This document shows positions 36,981 through 44,266 of a stretch of 64,000 bases of DNA, piece by piece (positions within the stretch are counted from its first letter, which is position 1; every line of letters starts with the position of its first letter). The stretch is from assembly GCF_000021325.1 (NCBI RefSeq), contig NC_011365.1:868001-932000 (forward strand). Reading direction: 5' to 3'. Below the pieces are notes generated by a model that did no database searches, had not been told where the DNA came from, and saw nothing but the letters and a program-made list of their open reading frames with translations. The DNA is from Gluconacetobacter diazotrophicus PA1 5. Its GTDB lineage: Bacteria; Pseudomonadota; Alphaproteobacteria; Acetobacterales; Acetobacteraceae. The position numbers and the translations under genes are program-made.

Positions 36981-37289
36981 TCAGGATGGCCGCCCGAAGA
37001 CCCGGCGCAATTCGTCCTTCGCGCGTTCCAGGATCCGGCGGCGCGGCGCTGGAAGCGCCCTGCCCGCCCGGTTGATGTAGAAGACCAGCATGGACATGGC
37101 CGAGCGAAATGGGTCTGTCTTGCGACGGGTGCTGGCCTCGGCCGAATGTTTCAGGGATTCCGCGATATGATGCGGATCGCCGGATGTGAAGATATCCGGC
37201 TCCAGGTCCAGCGCATCGCTCGTCCGGTTGACGTCGGCCGACCAGCGTTGTCCGCCGGCATCCCGCTTCTTCGTCCGTTTTCCGCGCAT
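36981..37289 (-). CDS. DUF3175 family protein
   Basis: A 102-residue protein whose centre reads RWSADVNRTSDALDLEPDIFT, HHIAESLKHSAEASTRRKTDPFRSAMSML and FYINRAGRALPAPRRRILERAK, which matches DUF3175, a domain of unknown function common in soil Alphaproteobacteria and often near stress genes. No catalytic motif or membrane helix is visible. A strong GGAGGGAGACGGG ribosome site precedes the start. It lies downstream of the foreign-looking glycosyltransferase on the same strand but is separated from it by a hairpin. Confidence 0.8.
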   Translation of the reverse strand: MRGKRTKKRDAGGQRWSADVNRTSDALDLEPDIFTSGDPHHIAESLKHSAEASTRRKTDPFRSAMSMLVFYINRAGRALPAPRRRILERAKDELRRVFGRPS

Positions 37290-37321
37290 CGCCCGTCTCC
37301 CTCCGCCGATCGGTGCTCAGC

Positions 37322-37373
37322 GGCTGTTTCAAAACGCCGCGGGATCGCCGCAAGCGGCGCTTCGGAAACAGCC
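37322..37373. repeat. 52-bp hairpin with IS-like ends
   Basis: GGCTGTTTC (37322-37330) and GAAACAGCC (37365-37373) are perfect inverted repeats; inside them CGCCGC and GCGGCG form a second stem. It starts just past the stop of the minus-strand glycosyltransferase and could end that transcript, though no T-run follows. CTCA occurs close to both outer ends, and the GGCTGTTTC end resembles the termini of some IS5-type elements, so a small insertion remnant is possible. No transposase is present. Confidence 0.5.
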
Positions 37374-37375
37374 CC

Positions 37376-38272
37376 TCAATTTTGTTTCGGATGATAATGC
37401 CTGTACGTCCGCATCAGGCTCGGCACGAATTCCCGGACAATGCTCTTGATGCCGAGCGCCTGCCCGCTCATGCGAAGCCGGAAATTATCCAGCATATTCC
37501 TCATGACCTGCACGGGATAGGTCTCGTCGAAATACCTCAGAAGGTCGCCTTCTCCCAGCTTTTCATGCAGGAACGACCCTATGGGGGGCGCCATGTCTTT
37601 CCAATATCCCATCCTGACGATGGCATTATTGAACAAATGGATCGTGATGGCGTCCCGGCAGGCCTCGGCGCATTCGTCCCGGAATTCCGGCAGCAATACC
37701 TTGTAGATATCGTAATGGGGAATGGGATAGAACACGGCCATGTCCGTGAACCCCGACGGGTTCATCTGCTCGAACAGAATGCGCGTCAGAAGCAATGGAC
37801 CAGTTTCTCCCCATCTCAGCGTCCGGTCCATGCTCTTCATCGTTTCATCTATAAGATGTCTCAATATCGGAACATTTTCGATATAAAGAATCGCACCGTT
37901 GATGGTCCTGTCGTCCTCCAGCGGAACGATGGCCGGCTTGTCGAATATCTTGTCGTCCGACATCATCAGGACGTCCATGTCGACCCAGGCCAAGCCCGTC
38001 TTCATCATGCGGTAGCGAAAAATATCCGAAAAATGTCCCATATGCGGCGCACCGTCATAATAGAAACGCGAGGACAGTTCAGGCGATACGATCGATTGGG
38101 CGCCGGCGTTCCTGACTCCATCCGGAAGATCGGCAAGGGGTCCGAAGGAAAACAGCGTCACGTCATGGCCTCGGGACGCGAACGAAGCAAGGCATGCCCT
38201 TTCGAGACCCGATAGAGCCATTCCATGCCAGAATGTTCCGAATCCCCGGCCTGGGAAATGTGTCCTGCCCAT
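37376..38272 (-). CDS. Glycosyltransferase, GT32-like, A+T-rich
   Basis: A 298-residue protein with a GT-A-like core: HFSDIFRYRMM followed by WVDMDVLMM, the D-x-D sugar-nucleotide site of GT32/alpha-1,4-glycosyltransferases, then LLTRILFEQMNP and IHLFNNAI. No membrane helix is visible, and no partner genes are adjacent. Its base composition is clearly lower in G+C than flanking genes, suggesting recent transfer. An AAGGGGAT site precedes the ATG at good spacing. Substrate unknown; it may decorate LPS or EPS. Confidence 0.75.
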   Translation of the reverse strand: MGRTHFPGRGFGTFWHGMALSGLERACLASFASRGHDVTLFSFGPLADLPDGVRNAGAQSIVSPELSSRFYYDGAPHMGHFSDIFRYRMMKTGLAWVDMDVLMMSDDKIFDKPAIVPLEDDRTINGAILYIENVPILRHLIDETMKSMDRTLRWGETGPLLLTRILFEQMNPSGFTDMAVFYPIPHYDIYKVLLPEFRDECAEACRDAITIHLFNNAIVRMGYWKDMAPPIGSFLHEKLGEGDLLRYFDETYPVQVMRNMLDNFRLRMSGQALGIKSIVREFVPSLMRTYRHYHPKQN

Positions 38273-38395
38273 TTGGTAATCCCCTTGACGCCGGGCGACG
38301 GTAACTTGACGCCATCGGAAGGGTTCCTTGCGAGATCACCAGTACGCGAGATTAACGCGCGGGCGGGACCCTTTTGGTCCCGCCCTTGCCGGATG

Positions 38396-38701
38396 TCAGG
38401 TCTTGCCGTGGCTGTGCTGCCCACCCTTCCGGCCGGCTTCCGCCGCCCGTTCCGGATCTTCGGCGAAATTTCCCGCATTGTGCTGGGTTCCGCCCTTATG
38501 TCCGGTCTCGGACGATTTGTCCGACTCGCGTGCGGAACTTCCCGAACTGTGCTGGCCGCCCTTGTGTCCTGCCTCGGACGCTTTTTGGGGATTATTGGCA
38601 AAGTTGCCGGGATTGTGCTTGGCGCCGCTGCCACCGCTTTTGTCAGCCTGCGCCAGGACGAAGGCGAGTTCGCCTTCGATTGCCTTGATGATGTAAGCCA
38701 T
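38396..38701 (-). CDS. KGG-repeat stress-type protein
   Basis: A 101-residue hydrophilic protein with three Gly-rich repeats containing EAGHKGGQHS, ETGHKGGTQHNAGNFAEDPE and EAGRKGGQHSHG, the KGG (GsiB/con-10-like) motif. A short N-terminal stretch (MAYIIKAIEGELAFVLAQAD) precedes them. KGG proteins are typically induced by general stress or desiccation. GGAGGACC lies at good spacing before the ATG. It is divergent from the acyl-CoA-dehydrogenase-like gene. Confidence 0.85.
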   Translation of the reverse strand: MAYIIKAIEGELAFVLAQADKSGGSGAKHNPGNFANNPQKASEAGHKGGQHSSGSSARESDKSSETGHKGGTQHNAGNFAEDPERAAEAGRKGGQHSHGKT

Positions 38702-38871
38702 GATTTCGGTCCTCCAGGAGATCGCCTCGATATCGGCAGATCTCTGTCTTTCCTCAATTCCTATCAGGATTTTTCACGAGGAAAATGTCCCGGACCGACC
38801 AGTCCGGGATGGAGTCAACGACGTGTCGGGGCATGAGTTCCTGCGCCGGATTCGATTGCTGGTCCGGAACC

Positions 38872-38892
38872 GGAACCGCAAAAAGCGGTTCC
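38872..38892. repeat. Perfect 8-bp inverted repeat in the KGG/cassette intergenic region
   Basis: GGAACCGC (38872-38879) and GCGGTTCC (38885-38892) flank an A5 loop, 54 bases before the acyl-CoA-dehydrogenase-like start. Reading either strand gives GGAAC-N16-GGTT (on the plus strand using the adjacent copy at 38866), which is one base off the alphaproteobacterial EcfG stress-promoter pattern GGAAC-N16/17-CGTT. It may be an operator or hairpin; the promoter reading is weak. Confidence 0.35.
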
Positions 38893-38946
38893 ATGACAGG
38901 CAACTCGTCCCGGCCCGCCAGGGCGCCGACGCCCGGAGGGGTCCCC

Positions 38947-40092
38947 ATGCACGAAGGCTTGATCAGCGAACCGACATTTTCCTTCTCCCGCCTGGAAGCC
39001 GTCCTGGACTGTCTGGAGGCCGAAGCATCGGCCAACGACCCGGCCGCCGCGTTCCCCGGCGAAGGAATGGCGACCCTGGCGCGCCTCGGCGTGACGGCCC
39101 TGCCGCTGCCCCGGTCGTCCGGTGGACGGGGGTGGGGGACCGAGGCAGGGGGCGAACCGGCCCTGCTGCATCTGCTGCGCCTGACCGGACGGGCCAGCCT
39201 GGCCCTGGGCCGGCTGCTGGAGGGCCACGTGAATGCCGTCCGGCTGGTCACGCGGTATGGCGGACCGGAACAGACGCGGCGCCTGGCCACCGCCATCCAT
39301 GCCGGCGCACTGCTGGGCGTATGGACGTCCGACGGGCCGGTCCCCGTCCGCATGACCGTGGACCGGGACCGGGTCAGCCTGACGGGCGGAAAATCCTTCA
39401 CCTCCGGCGCGCTGCATGTCACCCACCCGCTGATCACCGCGACCGACCCGGAAGGGGTATCCCGCATGATCCTGGTCCCGTTGGGCGCGGACCGGCGGGC
39501 CGTGTCGTCCATCGGCGGCCTGACGGGCATGCGGGGCGCCGAAACCGGCCGGTGCGACCTTGACGGCCTGACGCTATCCACCGCATCGCTGATCGGGCAG
39601 GCCGGCGACTATCTGCGACAGCCCGAATTTTCCGCCGGTGCGTGGCGCGGCATGGCCGTGGCGCTGGGCGGGATGGACCGGCTGGTGGACCTGTTGCGGC
39701 AGCAGCTCGTGGCCCGGTCCCGCGACGGCGATCCGCATCAGCGGACCCGCATCGGCGAAGCCCTGATAGCCCGCGAAACCGCCTTCTTCTGGACGCGCCG
39801 CGCGGCACTGGCCGCCGGCGAGCCGGACATGGACCCCGGCGACGTCGCGCAGACGGTCAACCTGGCGCGCCTGGCCGTGGAACACGCGGCCCTGCACATC
39901 ATCGAACGGGTGCAGCGCGGCCTGGGGCTGTCGGCTTTCGTGCAGACCAATCCCGTCGAGCGCGTCCTGCGCGACCTGGCAACCTATCTGCGGCAACCGG
40001 CCCCCGACGAGACGCTGGTCGACGCAGCCGGATGGTTCACGGACCGCGACCCGCCACAACCCGAAAGCACGGAACCCGGATATCCGTCATGA
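38947..40092 (+). CDS. Acyl-CoA dehydrogenase-like protein
   Basis: A 381-residue flavoprotein-fold protein. It has an N-terminal helical domain, a middle beta-domain (RVSLTGGKSFTSGALHVTH), and a C-terminal helical domain ending VERVLRDLATYLRQPAPDE, which is the acyl-CoA-dehydrogenase C-terminal pattern. The substrate is unlikely to be a normal fatty acyl-CoA because the gene heads a cassette with a deacetylase, a GT2 and a methyltransferase. GGAGGGG precedes the ATG. The stop overlaps the next start in an ATGA. Confidence 0.8.
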   Translation: MHEGLISEPTFSFSRLEAVLDCLEAEASANDPAAAFPGEGMATLARLGVTALPLPRSSGGRGWGTEAGGEPALLHLLRLTGRASLALGRLLEGHVNAVRLVTRYGGPEQTRRLATAIHAGALLGVWTSDGPVPVRMTVDRDRVSLTGGKSFTSGALHVTHPLITATDPEGVSRMILVPLGADRRAVSSIGGLTGMRGAETGRCDLDGLTLSTASLIGQAGDYLRQPEFSAGAWRGMAVALGGMDRLVDLLRQQLVARSRDGDPHQRTRIGEALIARETAFFWTRRAALAAGEPDMDPGDVAQTVNLARLAVEHAALHIIERVQRGLGLSAFVQTNPVERVLRDLATYLRQPAPDETLVDAAGWFTDRDPPQPESTEPGYPS

Positions 40093-40823
40093 AGGCCGGC
40101 CGCCTGCAGCACGCATTCCGCGGCCTGCCTGTCAGGAAACTGGCGGACATCGTGCCGGGCCGGGCGCTGATCCTGGCACCGCATCCCGATGACGAAAGCC
40201 TGGGCTGCGGCGGCCTGATCGCCGCGTGCTGTGCCGCCGGCCGGCCGCCGGCCGTCGTCATCATCACCGACGGCGCCGCCTCGCATCCCGCATCCCGCGC
40301 ATGGCCCGCGCCGCGCCTGAAACGCCTGCGCGAGGCCGAGGCCACGGAGGCCGCGCGGCGACTGGGGCTGGATGCGGAATGGTTGACCTTTCTCGGCCTG
40401 CCGGACGCGGCGGCCCCCCATGACGGGCCCGCCTTCGACGCCGCGCTGGACCGCCTGGCCGACATCGCGCGGCGGCAGGGCTGCACGACGATCCTGGCCC
40501 CGTGGCGCCACGACCCGCATTGCGATCATGAAGCCACCTGGAAAATGGGCGTAGCCCTGCACCGGCGCCTGGGCATCGCGCTGCTGGCCTATCCGGTATG
40601 GGGCTGGACCATCGCCCCGGATACCGAGCTGGACTGCACGGAGGCCACCGGAATGCGCCTGGACATCAGCGCCTATCGCGATGCCAAGCGACAGGCCATC
40701 CTTGCCCATCGCAGCCAGTACGGCGGTCTGATCACCGACGATCCGCAGGGCTTTCAATTGCCCCCGGACCTTCTGTCGGCGTTCGAGACCGCCTTCGAGA
40801 CATTCCTGACGCCGGACCTGTAG
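40089..40823 (+). CDS. PIG-L/LmbE family deacetylase
   Basis: A 244-residue zinc hydrolase. LILAPHPDDESLGCGG carries the metal ligands (H-P-D-D), VIITDGAASHP follows, and APWRHDPHCDHEAT supplies the third histidine. The family removes N-acetyl groups from GlcNAc-containing glycolipids or small thiols such as mycothiol precursors. Its ATGA overlap with the acyl-CoA-dehydrogenase-like gene shows tight coupling. It probably acts on the same glycan or lipid product built by the cassette. Confidence 0.9.
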   Translation: MKAGRLQHAFRGLPVRKLADIVPGRALILAPHPDDESLGCGGLIAACCAAGRPPAVVIITDGAASHPASRAWPAPRLKRLREAEATEAARRLGLDAEWLTFLGLPDAAAPHDGPAFDAALDRLADIARRQGCTTILAPWRHDPHCDHEATWKMGVALHRRLGIALLAYPVWGWTIAPDTELDCTEATGMRLDISAYRDAKRQAILAHRSQYGGLITDDPQGFQLPPDLLSAFETAFETFLTPDL

Positions 40824-40831
40824 GGGCAGGG

Positions 40832-40984
40832 TCAGATATTGCCCATGACGGCCAGAATCACGAGGATCAGCAGGATCAGCCCCAGGCCGCCCGCCGGATA
40901 GTATCCCCACCCGCCGCTATATGGCCATGTCGGCAGGGCCCCGATCAGCAACAATACGACAATCACAAGTAATATCAGTCTCAT
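40832..40984 (-). CDS. DUF3309 small membrane protein
   Basis: A 50-residue hydrophobic peptide with two membrane segments flanking the conserved turn ALPTWPYSGGWGYYPAGG, which identifies DUF3309. GGAGGACG lies seven bases before the ATG. The function is unknown; members are common in Alphaproteobacteria near stress genes. It sits inside the four-gene cassette on the opposite strand, between the deacetylase and GT2 genes, so it has its own promoter. Confidence 0.85.
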   Translation of the reverse strand: MRLILLVIVVLLLIGALPTWPYSGGWGYYPAGGLGLILLILVILAVMGNI

Positions 40985-41172
40985 TGAATCGTCCTCCGAT
41001 ACGGCAGATGATGGCGCAAGGCAGGACGGAACCATCCGCAGGACAGTCTGCCCGACAGATTCAAACGCATCGTGCCGAAAAAGGATGCCGGTCCCGCCAC
41101 GGGCACGGCGCAACCCCCTGCCCCGCCCCGTGTTATGATGGCATGAGGGGTCGATCGAATGCGGAGCCTGCC

Positions 41173-42282
41173 GTGTCCAGCGCGTCGGCTGCTTGCCCCG
41201 TCGTCGTGGCGATACCGGTTCGGGACGAAGAGGACCGCATCGCACCCTGCCTGTACGGCCTGGCCACGCAGACGGGGCGGACCGTCGATCATGTCGTCCT
41301 GCTTCTGAACAACTGCACGGACCGGACGGCGGCGCGCGTGGACGACCTGGCCCCCGTGCTGCCCTTCGGATTGACCGTCGCCCATCGCATCTTTTCCCCG
41401 GCCGTCGCCCATGTCGGCACCGCGCGGCGGGAAGCCATGGAGATCGCGGGCCGCATCGCGGGGCCGGACGGCATCCTGCTGACGACGGATGCCGACGGGG
41501 TCGTCGCCCCGGACTGGATCAGCCAGACCTTCGCGGCCTTCGATACCGGTGTGGATGTCGTCTGCGGCCGCGCCGAGATCGACCCCGAGGAGGCACGCGC
41601 CATACCGGCGTACCTTCACCGGCAGGAGGCCGAGGAAATCGCCTACGGCACCCTGCTGGACAGGCTCTATCACCTGCTCGATCCCGACCCCCATGATCCC
41701 TGGCCGCGTCATACCGAACATTCGGGTGCCAGCATCGCCGTCACGGCGCGGGCCTGGCGCCGGGCGGGCGGCATTCCGCCCCAGCCGCTGGGCGAGGATC
41801 GCGGCTTCATGGCGGCCCTGCGCCGGATCGACGCGCCGATCCGCCACGCCCCCGGCGTGACCGTCACCGTTTCCGGCCGCCTGGCGGGCCGCGCAAGGGG
41901 CGGTATGGCGGATACGATGGCCCGGCGCGTGATCCGCCAGGACAGCCGACTGGACGACGCGCTGGAACCGGCGGCGGACTGCCTGCGCCGTGCCATGGCC
42001 CGGGCGGCCCTGCGCAGGCTGCGCGACCTGTCGGTATGCGGCCGGGACCGTGCCGATACGGCGCGGCAGCTTGCGGACATGCTGCGCATTCCGGCCGATG
42101 CCCTGGCACGCCCCTTGGCCGGGCACACCTTCGGCGCGGCATGGGAAAGCCTGGAACGATGCAGCCCGTCGCTGCACCGGCGGCGGGTGCTGCGATGCGA
42201 TCTGGCCGAGCAACACGCCATGGCGCAGGCCATGATAGACGATCTTGTCATGGGGATGGGGCATGGACGTTCGGTCGCGTAA
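41173..42282 (+). CDS. Glycosyltransferase family 2 (cassette)
   Basis: A roughly 369-residue GT2. The N-terminus CPVVVAIPVRDEEDRIAPCL, HVVLLLNNCTD, LLTTDADGVVAPDW and SGASIAVTARAWRRAGGIPPQPLGEDRGFM give the GT-A fold with DAD metal site and the ED catalytic motif. The C-terminal third is Arg/Ala-rich and helical. A GTG at 41173 has GCGGAG eight bases upstream and is preferred; an ATG at 41143 has none. The 3' end overlaps the methyltransferase start by 20 bp. Confidence 0.85.
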   Translation: MSSASAACPVVVAIPVRDEEDRIAPCLYGLATQTGRTVDHVVLLLNNCTDRTAARVDDLAPVLPFGLTVAHRIFSPAVAHVGTARREAMEIAGRIAGPDGILLTTDADGVVAPDWISQTFAAFDTGVDVVCGRAEIDPEEARAIPAYLHRQEAEEIAYGTLLDRLYHLLDPDPHDPWPRHTEHSGASIAVTARAWRRAGGIPPQPLGEDRGFMAALRRIDAPIRHAPGVTVTVSGRLAGRARGGMADTMARRVIRQDSRLDDALEPAADCLRRAMARAALRRLRDLSVCGRDRADTARQLADMLRIPADALARPLAGHTFGAAWESLERCSPSLHRRRVLRCDLAEQHAMAQAMIDDLVMGMGHGRSVA

Positions 42283-42871
42283 GCCGGCGATGGTCGAAAC
42301 CTGGCCCACGGCCCTGTTCGAGGATCTGTACCGGGCCGATCCCGACCCCTGGCGCGTGACGACATCGGCCTACGAGCGGCGGAAATACGCCACGACGCTC
42401 GATCATGTGGGACGCGGCCCGTTCGGGCTGGCGCTGGAACTGGGGTGCGCGATCGGGATCATGAGCCGCGCCCTTGCCGCACGATGCGACCGCCTGGTCG
42501 CGGTGGACACGGCCGCCACGGCCCTGGACCACGCCCGACGCCATTGCGCGGACTGCAACCGGATCACCTTTCACCGCGCCTTCCTGCCGGCGGAATTTCC
42601 GGCCCTGCGTCCGGGCTCCTGCGATCTGGTGGTGATATCGGAGCTGCTCTATTTCCTCTCGCCGGCCGACATCCGCCGCCTGGCGGACCGGGTTCTCGCC
42701 GTGCGGCGGCCCGGCGGTCCGATCGTGCTGGCCAACTGGACGGGGCCGACCGATACGCCGTGCGGCGGCGATGACGCCGCCGCCCTCTTCGTCGCGCGCT
42801 GCCGCGACCGGGGGCTGGCCGTGACCGTCACCGCGTACCATGACGGCTACCGGCTGGACCGGTTATCCTGA
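42263..42871 (+). CDS. SAM-dependent methyltransferase, NodS-like
   Basis: A 202-residue class I methyltransferase of the NodS type. DLYRADPDPWRVTTSAYERRKYATTL is the NodS-like N-terminal helix; the SAM site is ALELGCAIGIMSRALA and the acidic end of beta-2 is LVAVDTAATAL, followed by DLVVISELLYFLSPADIRRL. NodS N-methylates a deacetylated amino sugar in rhizobial Nod factors; a similar step here would follow the PIG-L deacetylation, but this is inference. The GGGGATGGGG ribosome site lies within the upstream GT2. It overlaps the convergent exporter gene by 25 bp. Confidence 0.85.
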   Translation: MDVRSRKPAMVETWPTALFEDLYRADPDPWRVTTSAYERRKYATTLDHVGRGPFGLALELGCAIGIMSRALAARCDRLVAVDTAATALDHARRHCADCNRITFHRAFLPAEFPALRPGSCDLVVISELLYFLSPADIRRLADRVLAVRRPGGPIVLANWTGPTDTPCGGDDAAALFVARCRDRGLAVTVTAYHDGYRLDRLS

Positions 42872-44175
42872 CCCCTTGTCCTGCCCCCCTTATCCTGACT
42901 TCGGCCGTCGGCGACGGCCGGCGCATCCCGCAGGTCCCAGGTTTCCCTGCGCATCAGCAGGACCACGACGCTGACCCCGACCACGACGCTGCTGGCCGCC
43001 AGAACAGGCTTTATGCCGACCGCACGGGCCAGGAAGCCGCACATGGCGTAGCTCAGCGGTGTCAGGCCTTGCGCGACCAGGCCGAACAGGGCGTTGATCC
43101 GCGATAACGCCTCCTCGGGCACCTGCCGTTGAATGGTGGTCTGCGCGACCAGGTTCAGGATCACGATCCCCGCGCCAAAGGCGACGCCGCCCAGGGCCAG
43201 GTAGGGAACCGACGCCTGCGCGGCCAGCAGGACCAGCGGAATCACCAGGACGGCAGCCGCCGTTTCATAAAGCACCAACGGACGGGAAACATGCCAGAAC
43301 AGGCTGACGCCCCCACCGAAAATGCCGCCGATGCCGATGGCCGAGGAAATGATGCCCCAGGACTGGGCGCCACGCACCACATGGGCCAGTGAGACGGGGC
43401 CGAGGATCAGGAACGGCGCGAACGCCGCCAGATTCAGGAACCCGTATTGCGCCGTCATAAGGATCAGCCATCGCCGCTGATGGAACTCGCGCAGGCCGGC
43501 CAGCAACTGGGTCTGGAACGGTGCGGTCGCCCGGCGCGCCGGGCGCAGGGTACTTATCGCCGTCAGGCAGATGGCGCTGATGGCATAGGTCACCGCGTCG
43601 CAGCCGATCGCGATCGGTGCGCTGCCGATCGCAACCAGCATGCCGCCCAGCGACGGCCCCAGTATCGCGGTGATCGAGCCGGAAAGACTGAGCAGGCTGT
43701 TGACGCGGCGCAGATCCTCGGGCCGCGCCAGAACCGGAATCAGGCCGCTTTCCGCAGGGCCGTAGAATGCGTTGCCGACCCCGACCAGCGTGACCAGGCC
43801 GATCAGCACGGCGACCGAGGGATGGGCACCCGCCATCAGGATCGCGGTCAGACCCTGGCTGGCACAGCGCAGCAGGTCCGCGCCCACCATCAGGGACCGC
43901 CGCACCCACCGGTCCGCGATCGCCCCCGCCGGAACCATCAGCACCACGACCGGGGCCGCCTGCGCGGCCAGGACCAGGCCCAGGATCGATGCCGAATGCC
44001 CGTGCGACAGCACCGCGAACGTCAACGCGACCGATACCATGGCCGATCCCAGCGTCGAGGCACTGGTGGCAACGAAAAACAGGATGAAATTGCGTGTCTG
44101 CCAAAAGCGCCGGCCACGATCGGCATCGGTCGGACCGGGCTGCTGCGTCACATGCATCTCCGTGGAAGAACCCAT
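42847..44175 (-). CDS. MFS exporter (MFS_3, enterobactin-exporter-like)
   Basis: A 442-residue, 12-helix transporter. FFVATSASTLGSAMVSVALTFAVL, the loop GAIADRWVRRSLMVGADLLR and NAFYGPAESGLIPVLARPEDL are typical of the EntS/MFS_3 exporters. It may export a small molecule, perhaps the product of the adjacent cassette, but it is convergent and only its 3' end touches that cassette. The start is uncertain (44211, 44175 or 44157); 44175 is chosen for a G-rich stretch upstream. Confidence 0.82.
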   Translation of the reverse strand: MGSSTEMHVTQQPGPTDADRGRRFWQTRNFILFFVATSASTLGSAMVSVALTFAVLSHGHSASILGLVLAAQAAPVVVLMVPAGAIADRWVRRSLMVGADLLRCASQGLTAILMAGAHPSVAVLIGLVTLVGVGNAFYGPAESGLIPVLARPEDLRRVNSLLSLSGSITAILGPSLGGMLVAIGSAPIAIGCDAVTYAISAICLTAISTLRPARRATAPFQTQLLAGLREFHQRRWLILMTAQYGFLNLAAFAPFLILGPVSLAHVVRGAQSWGIISSAIGIGGIFGGGVSLFWHVSRPLVLYETAAAVLVIPLVLLAAQASVPYLALGGVAFGAGIVILNLVAQTTIQRQVPEEALSRINALFGLVAQGLTPLSYAMCGFLARAVGIKPVLAASSVVVGVSVVVLLMRRETWDLRDAPAVADGRSQDKGGRTRGQDNRSSR

Positions 44176-44266
44176 ACACCCGGCCCCCGGAATGGGGACG
44201 ATATCGGGCATAACGGTTCAACCGACAGCGGAGGTTCCTCGTCTTTCTGGCGCGGGATCGTCCGGG

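Noticed and set aside
37322-37373. Complete insertion sequence or transposase at the hairpin
   Set aside because: No transposase frame lies within or beside it; only a hairpin with IS-like ends is supported.
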